From contig CM049318.1 in the NCBI GenBank assembly GCA_026874595.1, forward strand, positions 14,429,241 through 14,493,240: DNA of 64,000 nucleotides, written 5' to 3'. Position numbers and translations under genes: made by a program. This stretch comes from Sipunculus nudus. Lineage: Eukaryota; Annelida; Sipuncula; Golfingiida; Sipunculidae. Shown in pieces: positions 1 to 10,970 of this stretch. Each line of letters starts with the position of its first letter. Within the stretch, counting starts at the first letter, position 1. The notes beneath the pieces are model-generated. The model saw only the letters and a program-made list of their open reading frames with translations. It searched no databases and was not told the origin of the DNA.

Positions 1-1292
1 TGGCTGAAAATGCATCCACATCTTTTTGAAGATGTGTCCTGTGACCTTGACCTTTGACCTCATGACCCCAAAATCAATTCGGGTCTTGCTTTTCCAATGG
101 GTCATATACAAGTCAAGTTTGAAATCCATACATCAATAAAAGCAGGAATTATCATCCAGAAACTAATTTTTGGAGAGATGGCTCCTGTGACCTTCACCTT
201 AGACCTTGTGACCTCAAAATTGATAGGGGTCTTCCTCTATTGGCAGATGAACTATATGTGCAAGATGAAAGGTCTGAGATGAAATGTTTGGCTGAAAATG
301 CATCCACAATCTTTTTAAAGATGTGTCCTGTGACCTTGACCTTTGACCTCATGACCCCAAAATCAATTGGAGTCTTGCTTTTTCAATGGGACATATATAA
401 GTCAAGTTTGAAATCAATACATCAATAAAAACAGGAATTATCATCCAGAAACTATTTTTTTTTACATATAGCTCCTTTGGCCTTGACCTTTGTTCTTGTG
501 ACCCCAAAATTGATATGGATCATCCACTATTGGCAAGTGAGCTATATATTCAAGATGGAAGACCTTGAAAGTTTGGCTTAAAATGCATCCACAGTATCTT
601 GTAAGATGCAAGTCCAGTGACCTTGACCTTAGACCTCATGACCCTAGAACCTATAGGGTTCTTACTTTAGTAGTGGGCCATACACAAGTCACGTTTGAAA
701 TCCATATGGCTATCAACACTGGAGATATCAGAAGAGGTGTGTGATTTTCACAAATATGGACACATTAAAGGTCAAGGCCACTCTCATGGTAAAGGTCATG
801 ACCCAAATGTAAACAGACCTCATCCCATAGCCCATCTCTCTACATGTGCATAATATGAAAGAAACCTGTCCATTAGTTTTTGACTTAAAATGCTTACAGT
901 ACTGTCAAGTGGCAATTATGGGGGTATTAAAAGGCGTAAAAACAAGAAAAGGATAATAGGTGGCACCACCAGTTTCCGGTATATCACAAGGCTATCCAAG
1001 ATCTACGGTCACCTTAATTTTTAGACCAGTCCATGCAAGCTTACTTGAGTTATTTAAGAATTTGTGTTATTTTCAGCAATAATGGACCTATTCAAGGTCA
1101 AGGTCATTCTCCTAGCATAGGTCATGAACCCATTTTAAATAGGTTTCGTCCCCTTACCTATATCTATACAAATGTAAAGTTTGAAAAAAATCAGTGAACT
1201 ATTTTTTGAGTTATCCCACTCACAAGGTTTTTCTGCGGCGGCGGCGGGAACGTCGTGAAACCATAGTATCCCGACTTTGTCTGGGATACAAT
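1..1292 (+). repeat. tandem element with TGACCT half-sites, (CGG)n and 3' hairpin
   Basis: A unit of about 290 bases is repeated from the left edge, each with TGACCTTTGACCT-type cores (48-60, 337-349). The stretch ends in a CGG run (about 1236-1250) and a hairpin whose arms are GTATCCC (1266-1272) and GGGATAC (1283-1289). This right end has the same layout as the type-II elements further on. The left end lies outside the window. No gene. Confidence 0.6.
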
Positions 1293-2750
1293 GATGGTCT
1301 TAGGCAAAATGTATGGTTGTTGAGCTATCAGGAACTAATCCCACAGCTTGCTCAATACCTGTCAGTCTCAAAAGGAATACCACACAGGCCACATTTGAGA
1401 TCAAAATATAGCAAAAGATCAAGGAAATCCATGCAAGAATTATTGTGAAACAGGTGCTTCCATATTAATTTTTATTCAATACAAGCCAACTGTACTGAGC
1501 TTTCAAAAATGATGGTCATATTTATTAAGAAATCTTTGGCCCAATGCAAGATAACATTAATATACATCCCTCTGCATTCACTTTAATAGTTCTTGAGATA
1601 ATATGTTCTAAAGGAATTTAAAGATGGCTTCCTAGTGGCCATATTGGATTTCTGACAGGTCGGAAATTGAACAACAAACATCCTCTAAAAGGGACCAAAC
1701 ATCATAAAAAAATCACAGAAACTGCCCTGGCAAAAGGATTTCTAAAATGGCTACCTGGCAGACATAATGGTTTTCTGACAAGTCTGACATATGATATCAC
1801 ACATCCTCCAATAAGACACTAAACTTGTAGCAATTGCTTCAAAGAATGTAACAGTTATGAATGTCCAAAACAATTCAAAAGGCATGATCAGGTTGGAGAG
1901 CTCTCATATCAGATTTATGAATATGCAAATGCAAAAAGTGCAAGTCCAATTTGTTTTAATTATCAGCTTGCTATTCAATGGGGTCAGCAGGGTAGGTAAA
2001 CTGCAAAACCTAAAAGAAAAGAAATGCAGAAAGCATCACTAAGAGTCTTGTAATCAAATAAAGCCATCCTAAATCCAGGTAAAGACCCACATATTATCAG
2101 AACAAACACTTGCTGGTATATTTGATGATTTGTATAATAATATTCAGATATCTAGAAAACTAAGTTTATTGCTATGATTCCATGATATAAACTGCAAAAT
2201 GTTCCCATCATTTTATAAATCAGCAGCTAAACCTTAACACTTAACTCTCATAGTCTTAATGCCTGGCCAAAGCATTCCGGCAACAGTGTTTTTGTTATGC
2301 ACTAATGATATATCCTTATCACTCCATGAGCTGATACAAAAGGGAGTCATATATCACAAGTGTCACTGACAATTATGGGCACATAGTGAGATTTACCAGT
2401 TGTGAGTGCCATGGTTATATATACAAGAAACAAGAAAAATAGAGATGGTCTACAAAATAAGTTATTGTGAACATCCCTGACCTATGACCTTGGCCTTTTG
2501 CCCACATATCAACTGGATTCTTTCTAAATGATGGGTAACTACTTACCACTTACATCTGGCCGGGTGTAATTACTTGGCAACCAATGAGTGAATAACTTAG
2601 ACCTGCAACCTTTAACCTCCTGACCAGCTGACCTAAAAATCAATTAGTTATTTCTTCATGCAAAAAGACCCATGAATATGAAGTTTGAATCAAATTCAGT
2701 GATGCATGGATGTGGCATATGTGAAAGACTGAAGGTTTGGGTTGAACAGT
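1293..2750. other. non-coding stretch, no gene seen
   Basis: AT-rich sequence with short open frames only, without recognisable domains or codon structure. Weak resemblance to the flanking half-site repeats appears from about 2480 on. Confidence 0.5.
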
Positions 2751-3560
2751 TTCACTTGAAATATGTTCACAAGCATTTAGAACAATATTGTGACCTTGAC
2801 CTTTGACCTTTTGACCTCAACATCAATAGGCTTCTTCTCCTATTGGTAGGCAAGCCATATATGACAGATGGAAAGTATAGATTGAAAAGTTTGCCTTAAA
2901 ATGACTCCACGCAAGAAGAGGGTGCTGTGAACTTGACCTTTGACCTCAAAATCAACAAGTCTTTTCCCCGGTTGGTAGAGAAGCGATATCAGTGCTGAAA
3001 GGTTTGGAATGAAAGGTCTAGCTTGAAATGTGTCCACAACCTTTTCAAAGAAGTGGATCCTGTGACCCTGACCTTTGACCTTGTGACCTCAACATCTATA
3101 GGATTCTTCTCCCACTTAGTATCTGAGCTATATGTGAAAGATCAAAGAATTGGGATGAAAGGTTCGGCTTAAAATGCATCCTGAGGCTTTTCAAAGAAGT
3201 TGGTTCTGTGACCTTGACCTTTGACCTTGTGACCTCAAAATAATTATGTTTCTTCCCCTGTTGGTAGGTGAGCTGTATGTGAAAGATGGAAGGTTTGGGA
3301 TGAAAATTTTGGCTAAACGAATTATTTCTGGCGGGTGCAAACACACCCCATAACTTCGAGAATATACGTCACAGTGACCTAATTTCAGGTTTGCAAGGAG
3401 ATCTTTTTACAACCTCTAAGACTGCATAGGGTTCATGGTCCTAGCCCCTACGGTTACGATTTGTGCCAAGCTAACGGACGGACGGCCGGCCGGACGGACA
3501 GACGGAAGGACGCCGGACAAAGACCCATCGCTATAGCCCAGCATGACTGAAAGCTAAAAA
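2750..3560 (+). repeat. half-site repeat with (ACGG)n and right arm
   Basis: About four units of 135 bases carry TGACCTTTGACC cores (near 2799, 2935, 3070, 3212). They lead into a unique piece, an ACGG-type microsatellite (about 3474-3520) and a right end GACTGAAAGCTAAAAA at 3545-3560. The right end matches the type-I consensus, so this is the 3' part of a related element. Confidence 0.6.
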
Positions 3561-3885
3561 GTGTTTGTAGGCCTACATATCGTATTCCGAGAGTATCCCA
3601 CTAAAAATATATATTTCCTTTTAACTTTAATAATAAAAAATGAGCCAACATTCAATATCTTAGTAAATATAACTCCCAAACCCCGGTAAAAAGCCCGGTA
3701 TACCGGGTTTATCAGCTAGTCAGTATATAAAAAAGACGCAGTTGATGACATAGCAATTTGTTATTTTAAACATCATTATTAGCAACTCGCTCCTCACGCA
3801 GCGGTTATGCACTGCAGTAATCCCAGATCTCCTTTGTTTTATCCGCTGCTTTGTATATATGTATATATAGAAAATGCAGACCTAC

Positions 3886-4183
3886 TTTCAATGAAATCTT
3901 GAACCACTTGTGCCAACTTCTTCAGATGGGCCAGATCAAGAATATTCTTGATATAAAGTAATCCAAAGTTTTTGCGTAGCAGTGTTTTGAACAGGTCGAA
4001 GGAAGTTGTGATTTTTTCCAGCTCTCCATCCGGAAGGCACCAAGGATTACCTCCATCGCCGGGAAAACCTGAACACAGGTTCTTTAACTCTTTAAACTCC
4101 TTCTCTTTGATCCACGACTGTAGGTCGTGAAGAAGTCTTGATGTTGGGTCCACCTCGGGAGTGTTATCCGGGAGCTCCGCCAT
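3886..4183 (-). CDS. start exon of a second DED-containing gene (partial)
   Basis: The ATG at 4183 has G at -3 and G at +4. About 99 residues form a helical death-fold pattern that aligns along its length with exon 1 of the receptor gene (LLHDL, a FKEL helix, LEKI..SFDLF, then two more helices). The RxDL motif is not kept; LKKL stands in its place. The likely donor is GAAA before GTAGGT at 3885, phase 1, the same phase and same position after the last helix as in the receptor gene. No further exon is visible down to position 1, so the rest must lie outside the window. A paralogous receptor is plausible but not shown, and it could be any DED protein. Confidence 0.68.
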
Positions 4184-4269
4184 GACGACTGCTGGCCGCC
4201 TGGTTACTCATAGGCAAGCTTACGTCTTAAACCCAGACCAGGAATACGTAACTATGGCCTCATACACCT

Positions 4270-4380
4270 TGGAATTCCCATAACAAACGGTAAGGCTCAA
4301 TATTCAAGTTATTTTAACCTGATATGTATGACGTAACATCATAGGTCCAGGCTCATCCCCATTTTCCCACGGGGATTTCC
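4270..4380 (-). promoter_or_regulatory. kappaB and CRE-like sites upstream of the second DED exon
   Basis: Upstream of the ATG at 4183 are GGAATTCCC (4271-4279), a CRE-type TGACGTAA (4329-4336) and GGGGATTTCC (4371-4380). The last is a full match to the kappaB consensus. All lie within 200 bases of the start codon. The same two site classes precede the receptor gene. The motifs are seen directly; their activity is inferred. Confidence 0.5.
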
Positions 4381-5123
4381 AGCATGTTCGGCAGTTAAGA
4401 ACCCGGATGTCAGAAGAGGAAGCCATCTTTACTCAAGAGGACTTGACTTCAACAAGGAACAGCAAGTTTATTGTATATACTAACCATTCTATATGTCATA
4501 ACGAAGTAAAACATCTTATACCATTGTAAAATGAATATGTATAAGATGATGCCACGGGCGATATTAATATGCATGACTCACTGCTTGTCAACACAGGTAT
4601 TGATATTTCATGGGAATCCCTGTATACACGAGTTAAATGCCTACATATCTTTCTGGGAAAGAACCCGTTTCTATGCGATGTTTATATAGACCCTATCTTC
4701 ATATACGAATATGAGGCCACTCCATTCACAAAACAGCTGACCATTGTACAACATTTCAATCATTTATGATACGAAAGAAATTTATATAAAAATTACGTAA
4801 TTTATAAAGGACGTGTCTTCAATTTTGTGGCTTCTTCCATTTTGTGGCACATCCTTAACTAATTGCAAGAAATATTAATAAAGTTTGCCAGCCGATAACA
4901 GACAGCGTTAAATGAAAATTTCAACAATGCAAAATGAAAAGTCGGACTCGCTTGGCGTATGACGGTATGACACAATTACCTGTCTCACGCTCTCATGCCA
5001 AGGGACCTTTATTCTGACCTCACTTATAGCGAGGTCCAAACATGTCATAACAACAAGGCGGCAGTAGAGCTAATATCCACTTGTGACCTGAAAACACCTG
5101 ATTTGTAAAAAAAAAAAAAAAAA

Positions 5124-7295
5124 AACAAGTGACCCATGGGTCATGACGCTCAGCTGACTGGGAAGAGATTTGCAAAAGAAAATTTTATCATCAGAATGGT
5201 AGTATTTACCGATTCACTCTGAAGCATCAAACAGATTAACCAACAGGCCAAGATTGTCTGTGTTTATATATCTCAAAAAGAGAGAAAAAATGTGTAAACT
5301 TTAAAAACTAGAATACCGGTAGCCGACAAGCGACCACGTGTATCCGCCAAAATCAGAGTGGAACGGGTGGCATGGATTGAGTGGCAAGGGAAAATAGAGT
5401 GAGGTATGTTGCATATTAGCATGGCTGTCTGCAGCCTAAATGTGTATGTAGGTTGTGCCACCTACCACAAATCTAGAAAGCTGTCCAAGTTGTATACATA
5501 TGCCAAATTTTAGGCAGAAAAGTCAAACCACTACATGTATATGAGTGATTTTAGCCAACGGCAGACAAACAGACAGATGCTGTGAAAAAATAGTTTCAGG
5601 TGGCCCCTCCAGTTTTGTTTATGATAAAGACCTATGTGAGATCTAAACACATGCACAATTTTGGCCCAATCGGTCAAATGGTTCCTGAAATATGAGCTTG
5701 GATGTCTGCAGCGTTAACTAGAATGTAGGTGGCGCCACCTGTCATAAAATCAAGAAAGCTATCCAGGATATATAAACCTGCAAAATTTTAGGCAGTTATG
5801 TCAAACCACTACAGAGAAATGAGTGATTTTTAGCAAACGGCAGACAAACAGACAGACACTGAGCAAAAATGGTTGTAGGTGGCCCCTCCAGTTTTGTGTA
5901 TGATAAAGATCTATGTAAGATCTATACACACGCAAAATTTTGGCCCAATCGGTCAAACAGTTCTCGAGATATGAGCTTGGATGTCTGCAGCGTGAACGTG
6001 AATGTAGGTGGCGCCACCTGTCATAAAATCAAGAAAGCTATCCAGGATGTATACGCATGCCAAATTTCAGGTGAATAAGTCAATTCACTGCAGAGATATG
6101 AGTGATTTTAACCCAAGGCAGATGAACAGATGGACACTGTGCAAACATGGTTGCAGGTGGCGCCACCATTTTTTGTGTATGTTATAAAGCTATCCAAGGG
6201 TTACGTTTGTATAAATTTTATTTCCTGATCGGTCAAACGGTTCCCGAGATATGAGGGTTTATGTGTGGAAACAGACGCAAAAATAGATGCTGGGTAGAGA
6301 GGAAAGGTCAGAGTCCAACGCAAATTGGTTAGGCACTAGTTCACATGTGACCTCATAATTGGTGCAAGTTTCGGAAAAATCGGTCCATTAGTCTCAGAGG
6401 AGTTCTCCGGAAACGAACGCGGCGGCGGCGGAACCCGGTCAAAAACATAGTATCCGCAAAACTTCGTTTTGGCGAATACAAAAATACAGGTAGCTCCACC
6501 AGTCTGCAGAAACAAATAAAAACACTTAATGGTCAATATCCATGCAAGGAATCATGGTGATCTCTGCATTAGTTGTTCAGATACTTCAGCTTTTGTATCA
6601 AATTGTCCATTATTCTGAGGGATAGTTCGGAGTCCTTTAGCGTGAAGGATATGGGAAACAGAGACCTAATTTCAAGTTTCCACAGGCACTTTTCATGGAC
6701 CTCATGCATGACAAGAATGAAGATTCTAGGTCCTATTGTTATGATTTGTACCCTGTTGACAGATAACCACATCTTTAAAGGTCTCAAAAATAGAGAAAAA
6801 AATTCGTAAGAATTTGAAAAAAAAATAGAGGCGCCGCACCCAGTCTGCAGAAACTGATGGAACAGCTCATGATCAATATGTATGCCGAAAATCATGACAA
6901 TCAGTGTTGTAGTTATTGAGATACTGCAGTTTTTGTATCAATTTTTTTCATTCTTGGGGGTATTTTGGAGCCATACAGCGTAAAGAATATGGGTAACAGA
7001 GACCTAATTTTCATGGAGACTTTTCATTGGTCTCCCTGTGTGTCAAGAATGAAGATTCTAGGTCCAGTTTTTAAGATTTGTGCCCTGTTAACAGATGTTC
7101 ATATCTTTAAAGGTCTCAAAAATAGAGAAAAATTCGTTAAAAAAAACCGAACAAATACAGGTGGTGCCACCAGTCTGCAGAAACTGATGAAACACTCTAT
7201 GATCAATATCCATGCAAACAATTATGGTGATCTCTGCATTAGTTGTTCAGATACTTCAGCTTTTGTATAAAAAACTTTCAGTCATCTGAGCTAAA
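5124..7295 (+). mobile_element. type-I element (HINE/pearl-like), split by a type-II insertion
   Basis: The left end has ACAAGTGACCCATGGGTCAT and CTCAGCTGA (5124-5157). The core has units of about 330 bases beginning near GCCACCAGTCTGCAG. The right end is CATCTGAGCTAAAAA (7284-7295). It is interrupted at 5308-6480 by a type-II element; the uninterrupted relative at 10971-12875 shows the empty site. No open frame for a transposase, so it is non-autonomous. Confidence 0.6.
5308..6480 (+). mobile_element. type-II element with palindrome units (nested)
   Basis: The left end CTAGAATACCGGTAG carries a small hairpin and GTATCCGCCAAAA. The right end holds a CGG run and a hairpin ending TTTTGGCGAATACAA, an inverted match to the left subterminal sequence. 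The core contains copies of the palindrome AGGTGGCGCCACCT. Flanks match a continuous type-I core. Confidence 0.62.
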
Positions 7296-9380
7296 AACGG
7301 AAGATAATGGCCGCCATAGTTCTAGTGGCTACGGAGTGTTTGAAATGAAGCTGGAATGCGCTTTCCCTCACATTTTGGATCTAGAATGTTTTTTATATTA
7401 AAGGATAAACAAGCGTTAACCTGGTTTTATGTAGGTTCTGAATGGTGGTATTTCAATCCGTAAATGACAGGTATTTTGGATCTTGTGGATGAAGAAATAG
7501 GCAGTTTTTTATAAAACCGGTTGATCGGTCTCGTACAGAGCAAGACAGGGTCAAGGTTAAGATGACGAACAGGTGTAAGACATCAGGCTACCAGGCTACC
7601 TACCGACCCTCTTATCTATATTTGGACTCACCATTAGTAGGCAAACCCTATTGTAAAGTGGGCTGGCTTAGTGCTTTTTCTCTGGTGCGTGAATGATCCA
7701 CACGTGGGCCCAGTGGCCCACGTCTGGTTGGCACTTGGTTCAGTCATTTTGACGTGTTATGGGGCTAAACGTTAATCGACATGAGGTGAAGTTCAGTAGC
7801 AGCCGCGATTGTTCTAGCATCTCTGTTTACCACGTTTAACTGATAGACTAGCAGTATATGTTTCGGACAGATCTTTCGGCTATTTGGTGATTTTAATACT
7901 TAAATTCATGTGTTTTTATATCATCTGTGGGAAAAATCCTAAACAGGAACGACTGCGGGGGCGTATACAGTTATTATCCACCACAAGATCCCTGTGCGGG
8001 TATGAAAGTATATGTGAAACTCGGCCAGTAAGCAAAAAAATTGAATAAAAAACATTTATGCATTATATAATCAATGTTTATTTAGAACTCATTTTTACAA
8101 AATGTATTCGAAATCTGATGCAGATTACAAATAATGAAATGAAGCCGTACTACAACAATGTCATATGTATATACATATACATGTCCTGAGTCAACTTTCT
8201 TTGTATACCTTTCCAGCAAAAAACTTGACTGCAGTATTTGATAAGATTATAGAAAATGTATATTATTTTTATTGACTTTATTAAAGGGGCCCAATCACCT
8301 ATCTGACCTTTATAAACTAAACGTATTCCCTTGGAGCTTTTATAAAAATAGACCAGAAAACTTGTATAACACCACACACAGGCTGCTTGTTTTCTTTATA
8401 TCATTGTGTATATAATATGTGGGGGCCCTCCAAAATAATCAAAACAAATTAAAGAAGGGTATCTGGCAGCAAGTCAGATAAGCCAGAGCTTTGCACATGG
8501 TGTTTTGCAACAATTGACCTTTGTACCTCCTCATATATTCAACCTACTACCTTAGGTTACATATTTTTCCCATTTGTCAACATTGCTGTGTTTACAAATA
8601 TGTTGTTGATAAACAAGTTCATAAATCCTTCATGGAGGCATTTTAAGAACTTTCACAACCAAAATTACGCTTAGATCAATAATATACACACAAAGGAAGC
8701 CAGAAATCACATAAATTCCCTTTCAAAAGGTAGATGAATGGGCACCTTTAAATTTACCCATTCAGGCGAATCAGCAAACTGGTCTTTGAGCCATCCATAT
8801 AAAATGTGAACAAGTTATCAAGCGAAAACAAACAACAATATTTGGTATAAGAAAAACAAATTTGCAGCTTCTCAGCATGTGTTAAATAATTTTTGGTATT
8901 ATTATGAAAATTTATTCTATAATACTCGTTTAAACAGTTAAAAGTAAGGGCATGAAAGTGCATACCGCTAGATAATAAATATATTGAATTTTTTCTTTAA
9001 TATAACCAGTTTATTCTTAGAAACATAATAATATTTTATGATCTACAACAATTTTCCATTATAAGGATGAACAGTTGTTGTTCAGATATTAAGTTAGGAC
9101 AACATAAAAAATATCATTTAAAAATATGACATATTTCTTACCTACAGTTAAAAACACATACATGGTCCTCGTATCACAAATGTGTCGTTTTGCCACTTCC
9201 TCATTCGTGCCATTTTATTCTGTGTACCTCGTATTTCTGCCATGTATACATACACGTGCCTTTTTGTCTGTACATAATGTTATTTGTATATTTGTACCAC
9301 ACCCCAGGAATGCCTGACAATCATGATTAAAATGGCTAAGACCTATTTTTTCTTTATCAATAACAATTTCATTTCATTTT
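7296..9380. other. intergenic, no gene seen
   Basis: AT-rich sequence without convincing exons. One feature stands out: a perfect 9-base inverted repeat with a 4-base loop, ACGTGGGCC at 7702-7710 and GGCCCACGT at 7715-7723, containing an E-box CACGTG. A type-I left-end fragment (GAACAAGTGACCC) begins at about 9381. Confidence 0.5.
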
Positions 9381-9951
9381 GAACAAGTGACCCATGTGGG
9401 TTATGACACTCAGCTGAATTTTACATGTAAACAAGTGATGCATGTATTTATCATTGACATTATGATCTTGTAAAAAAATATTTGTTAATATGACTTCCAG
9501 ATTGCTCAAAATTTTAAGGGTTTTTTTTTTTTTTTTTTTTTTTGGTTTTTTGTTTGCTCAAAGTCCTTAGAAAATAGGTAACAGCACGAATATTCAACGA
9601 GGAACTTCCCAGATGCTAGGTTAGAAGTGTCAACGTCATACTGCTATTACTAAAATCTGTCCATCTGACTTACAGGGTACTCAAAACATGTTGTTTCACA
9701 CACCTCATAAAATATAGGCCACGATGGCTTTATTTTGGATGTCCCAAGACGCATTACAATGACCTCCCTTTATATTAAACAAGGCCTACAGGCCTAATGC
9801 GAACCTGTGCAAAGTTTGGGAGTATGAATGGAGGTTTATTTTTTAAATTTAATAATGATCCTTTTAAGTCCTGCATATCTACCTTAGTCATTATGATTTC
9901 AGCAAAATGGACATTTCAGACCTGCAAGTTTCAGACTAGGACATTTTAAAA

Positions 9952-10970
9952 CTAGAATATGGGTAGTCAACAAGCGACTATGTGTATCCGCAAAAATCAG
10001 AGTGGGACGGGTGAAGTGAGGATTGGATTAAGTGGCAAGGGGAATAGAGTAAGGTGTGTTGCATATAAGCATGGATGTCTGCAGCGTAAACGTGAATGTA
10101 GGTGGCGCCACCTGTCATGAAAGCGAGAAGGCTGTCCAGGATGTATTAACCTGCAAAATTTCAGGTGGATAAGTCAAACCACTTCTGAGATATGAGTGAT
10201 TTTAACCCAAGGCAGATGAACAGATGGACGGTGTTCATTAGTGGTTGCAGGTGGCCCCACCAGTTTTGCTTATGATGAAGAGCTATGTGAGATCTATACA
10301 CAAGCAAAATTTTGGCCCAATCAGTCAAACGGTTCCCGAGATATGAGCTTGGATGTCTGCAGAGTAAACGTGAATGTAGGTGTCGCCACCTGTCATAAAA
10401 TTGAGAAGGCTGTCCAGGATGTATAAACCTGCAAAATTTCAGGTGGATAAGTCAAACCACTTCTGAGATATGAGTGATTTTATCCCAAGGCAGATGAACA
10501 GATGGACGCTGTGCATAAGTGATTGCAGTTGGCACCACCAGTTTTGCCTATGATGAAGAGCTATGTGAATTCTATACACATGCAAAATTTTGGCCCAATC
10601 GGTCAAACTGTTCCCGAGATATGAGCTTGGATGTCTGCAGAATAAACGTGAATGTAGGTGGCGCCACCTGTCAAAAAATCGAGAAAGCTGTCCAGGATGT
10701 ATAAATCTGCAAAATTTCAGGTTGATAAGTCAAACCACTGCTGAGATATGAGTGATTTTATCCCAAGGCAGATGAACAGATGGACGCTGTGCATAAGTGG
10801 TTGCAGGTTGCGCCACCATTTTTAGTATATGTTATAAAGCTATCAAAGGGCTACATTTGTGCAAAATTTTTAGCCTGATCAGTCAAACTGTTCCCGAGAT
10901 ATGCTGGTTTATGTGTGGAAACAGACGCACAAATGGACGCTGGGCAGCGAGGAAAGGTCAGAGGTCAACC
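9952..10970 (+). mobile_element. type-II element, 3' truncated
   Basis: Left end CTAGAATATGGGTAG with the 5' hairpin region and ATCCGCAAAAATCAG, then about three 280-base units with AGGTGGCGCCACC palindromes. It lacks the CGG run and the 3' hairpin and stops where a type-I left end begins. Confidence 0.6.
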
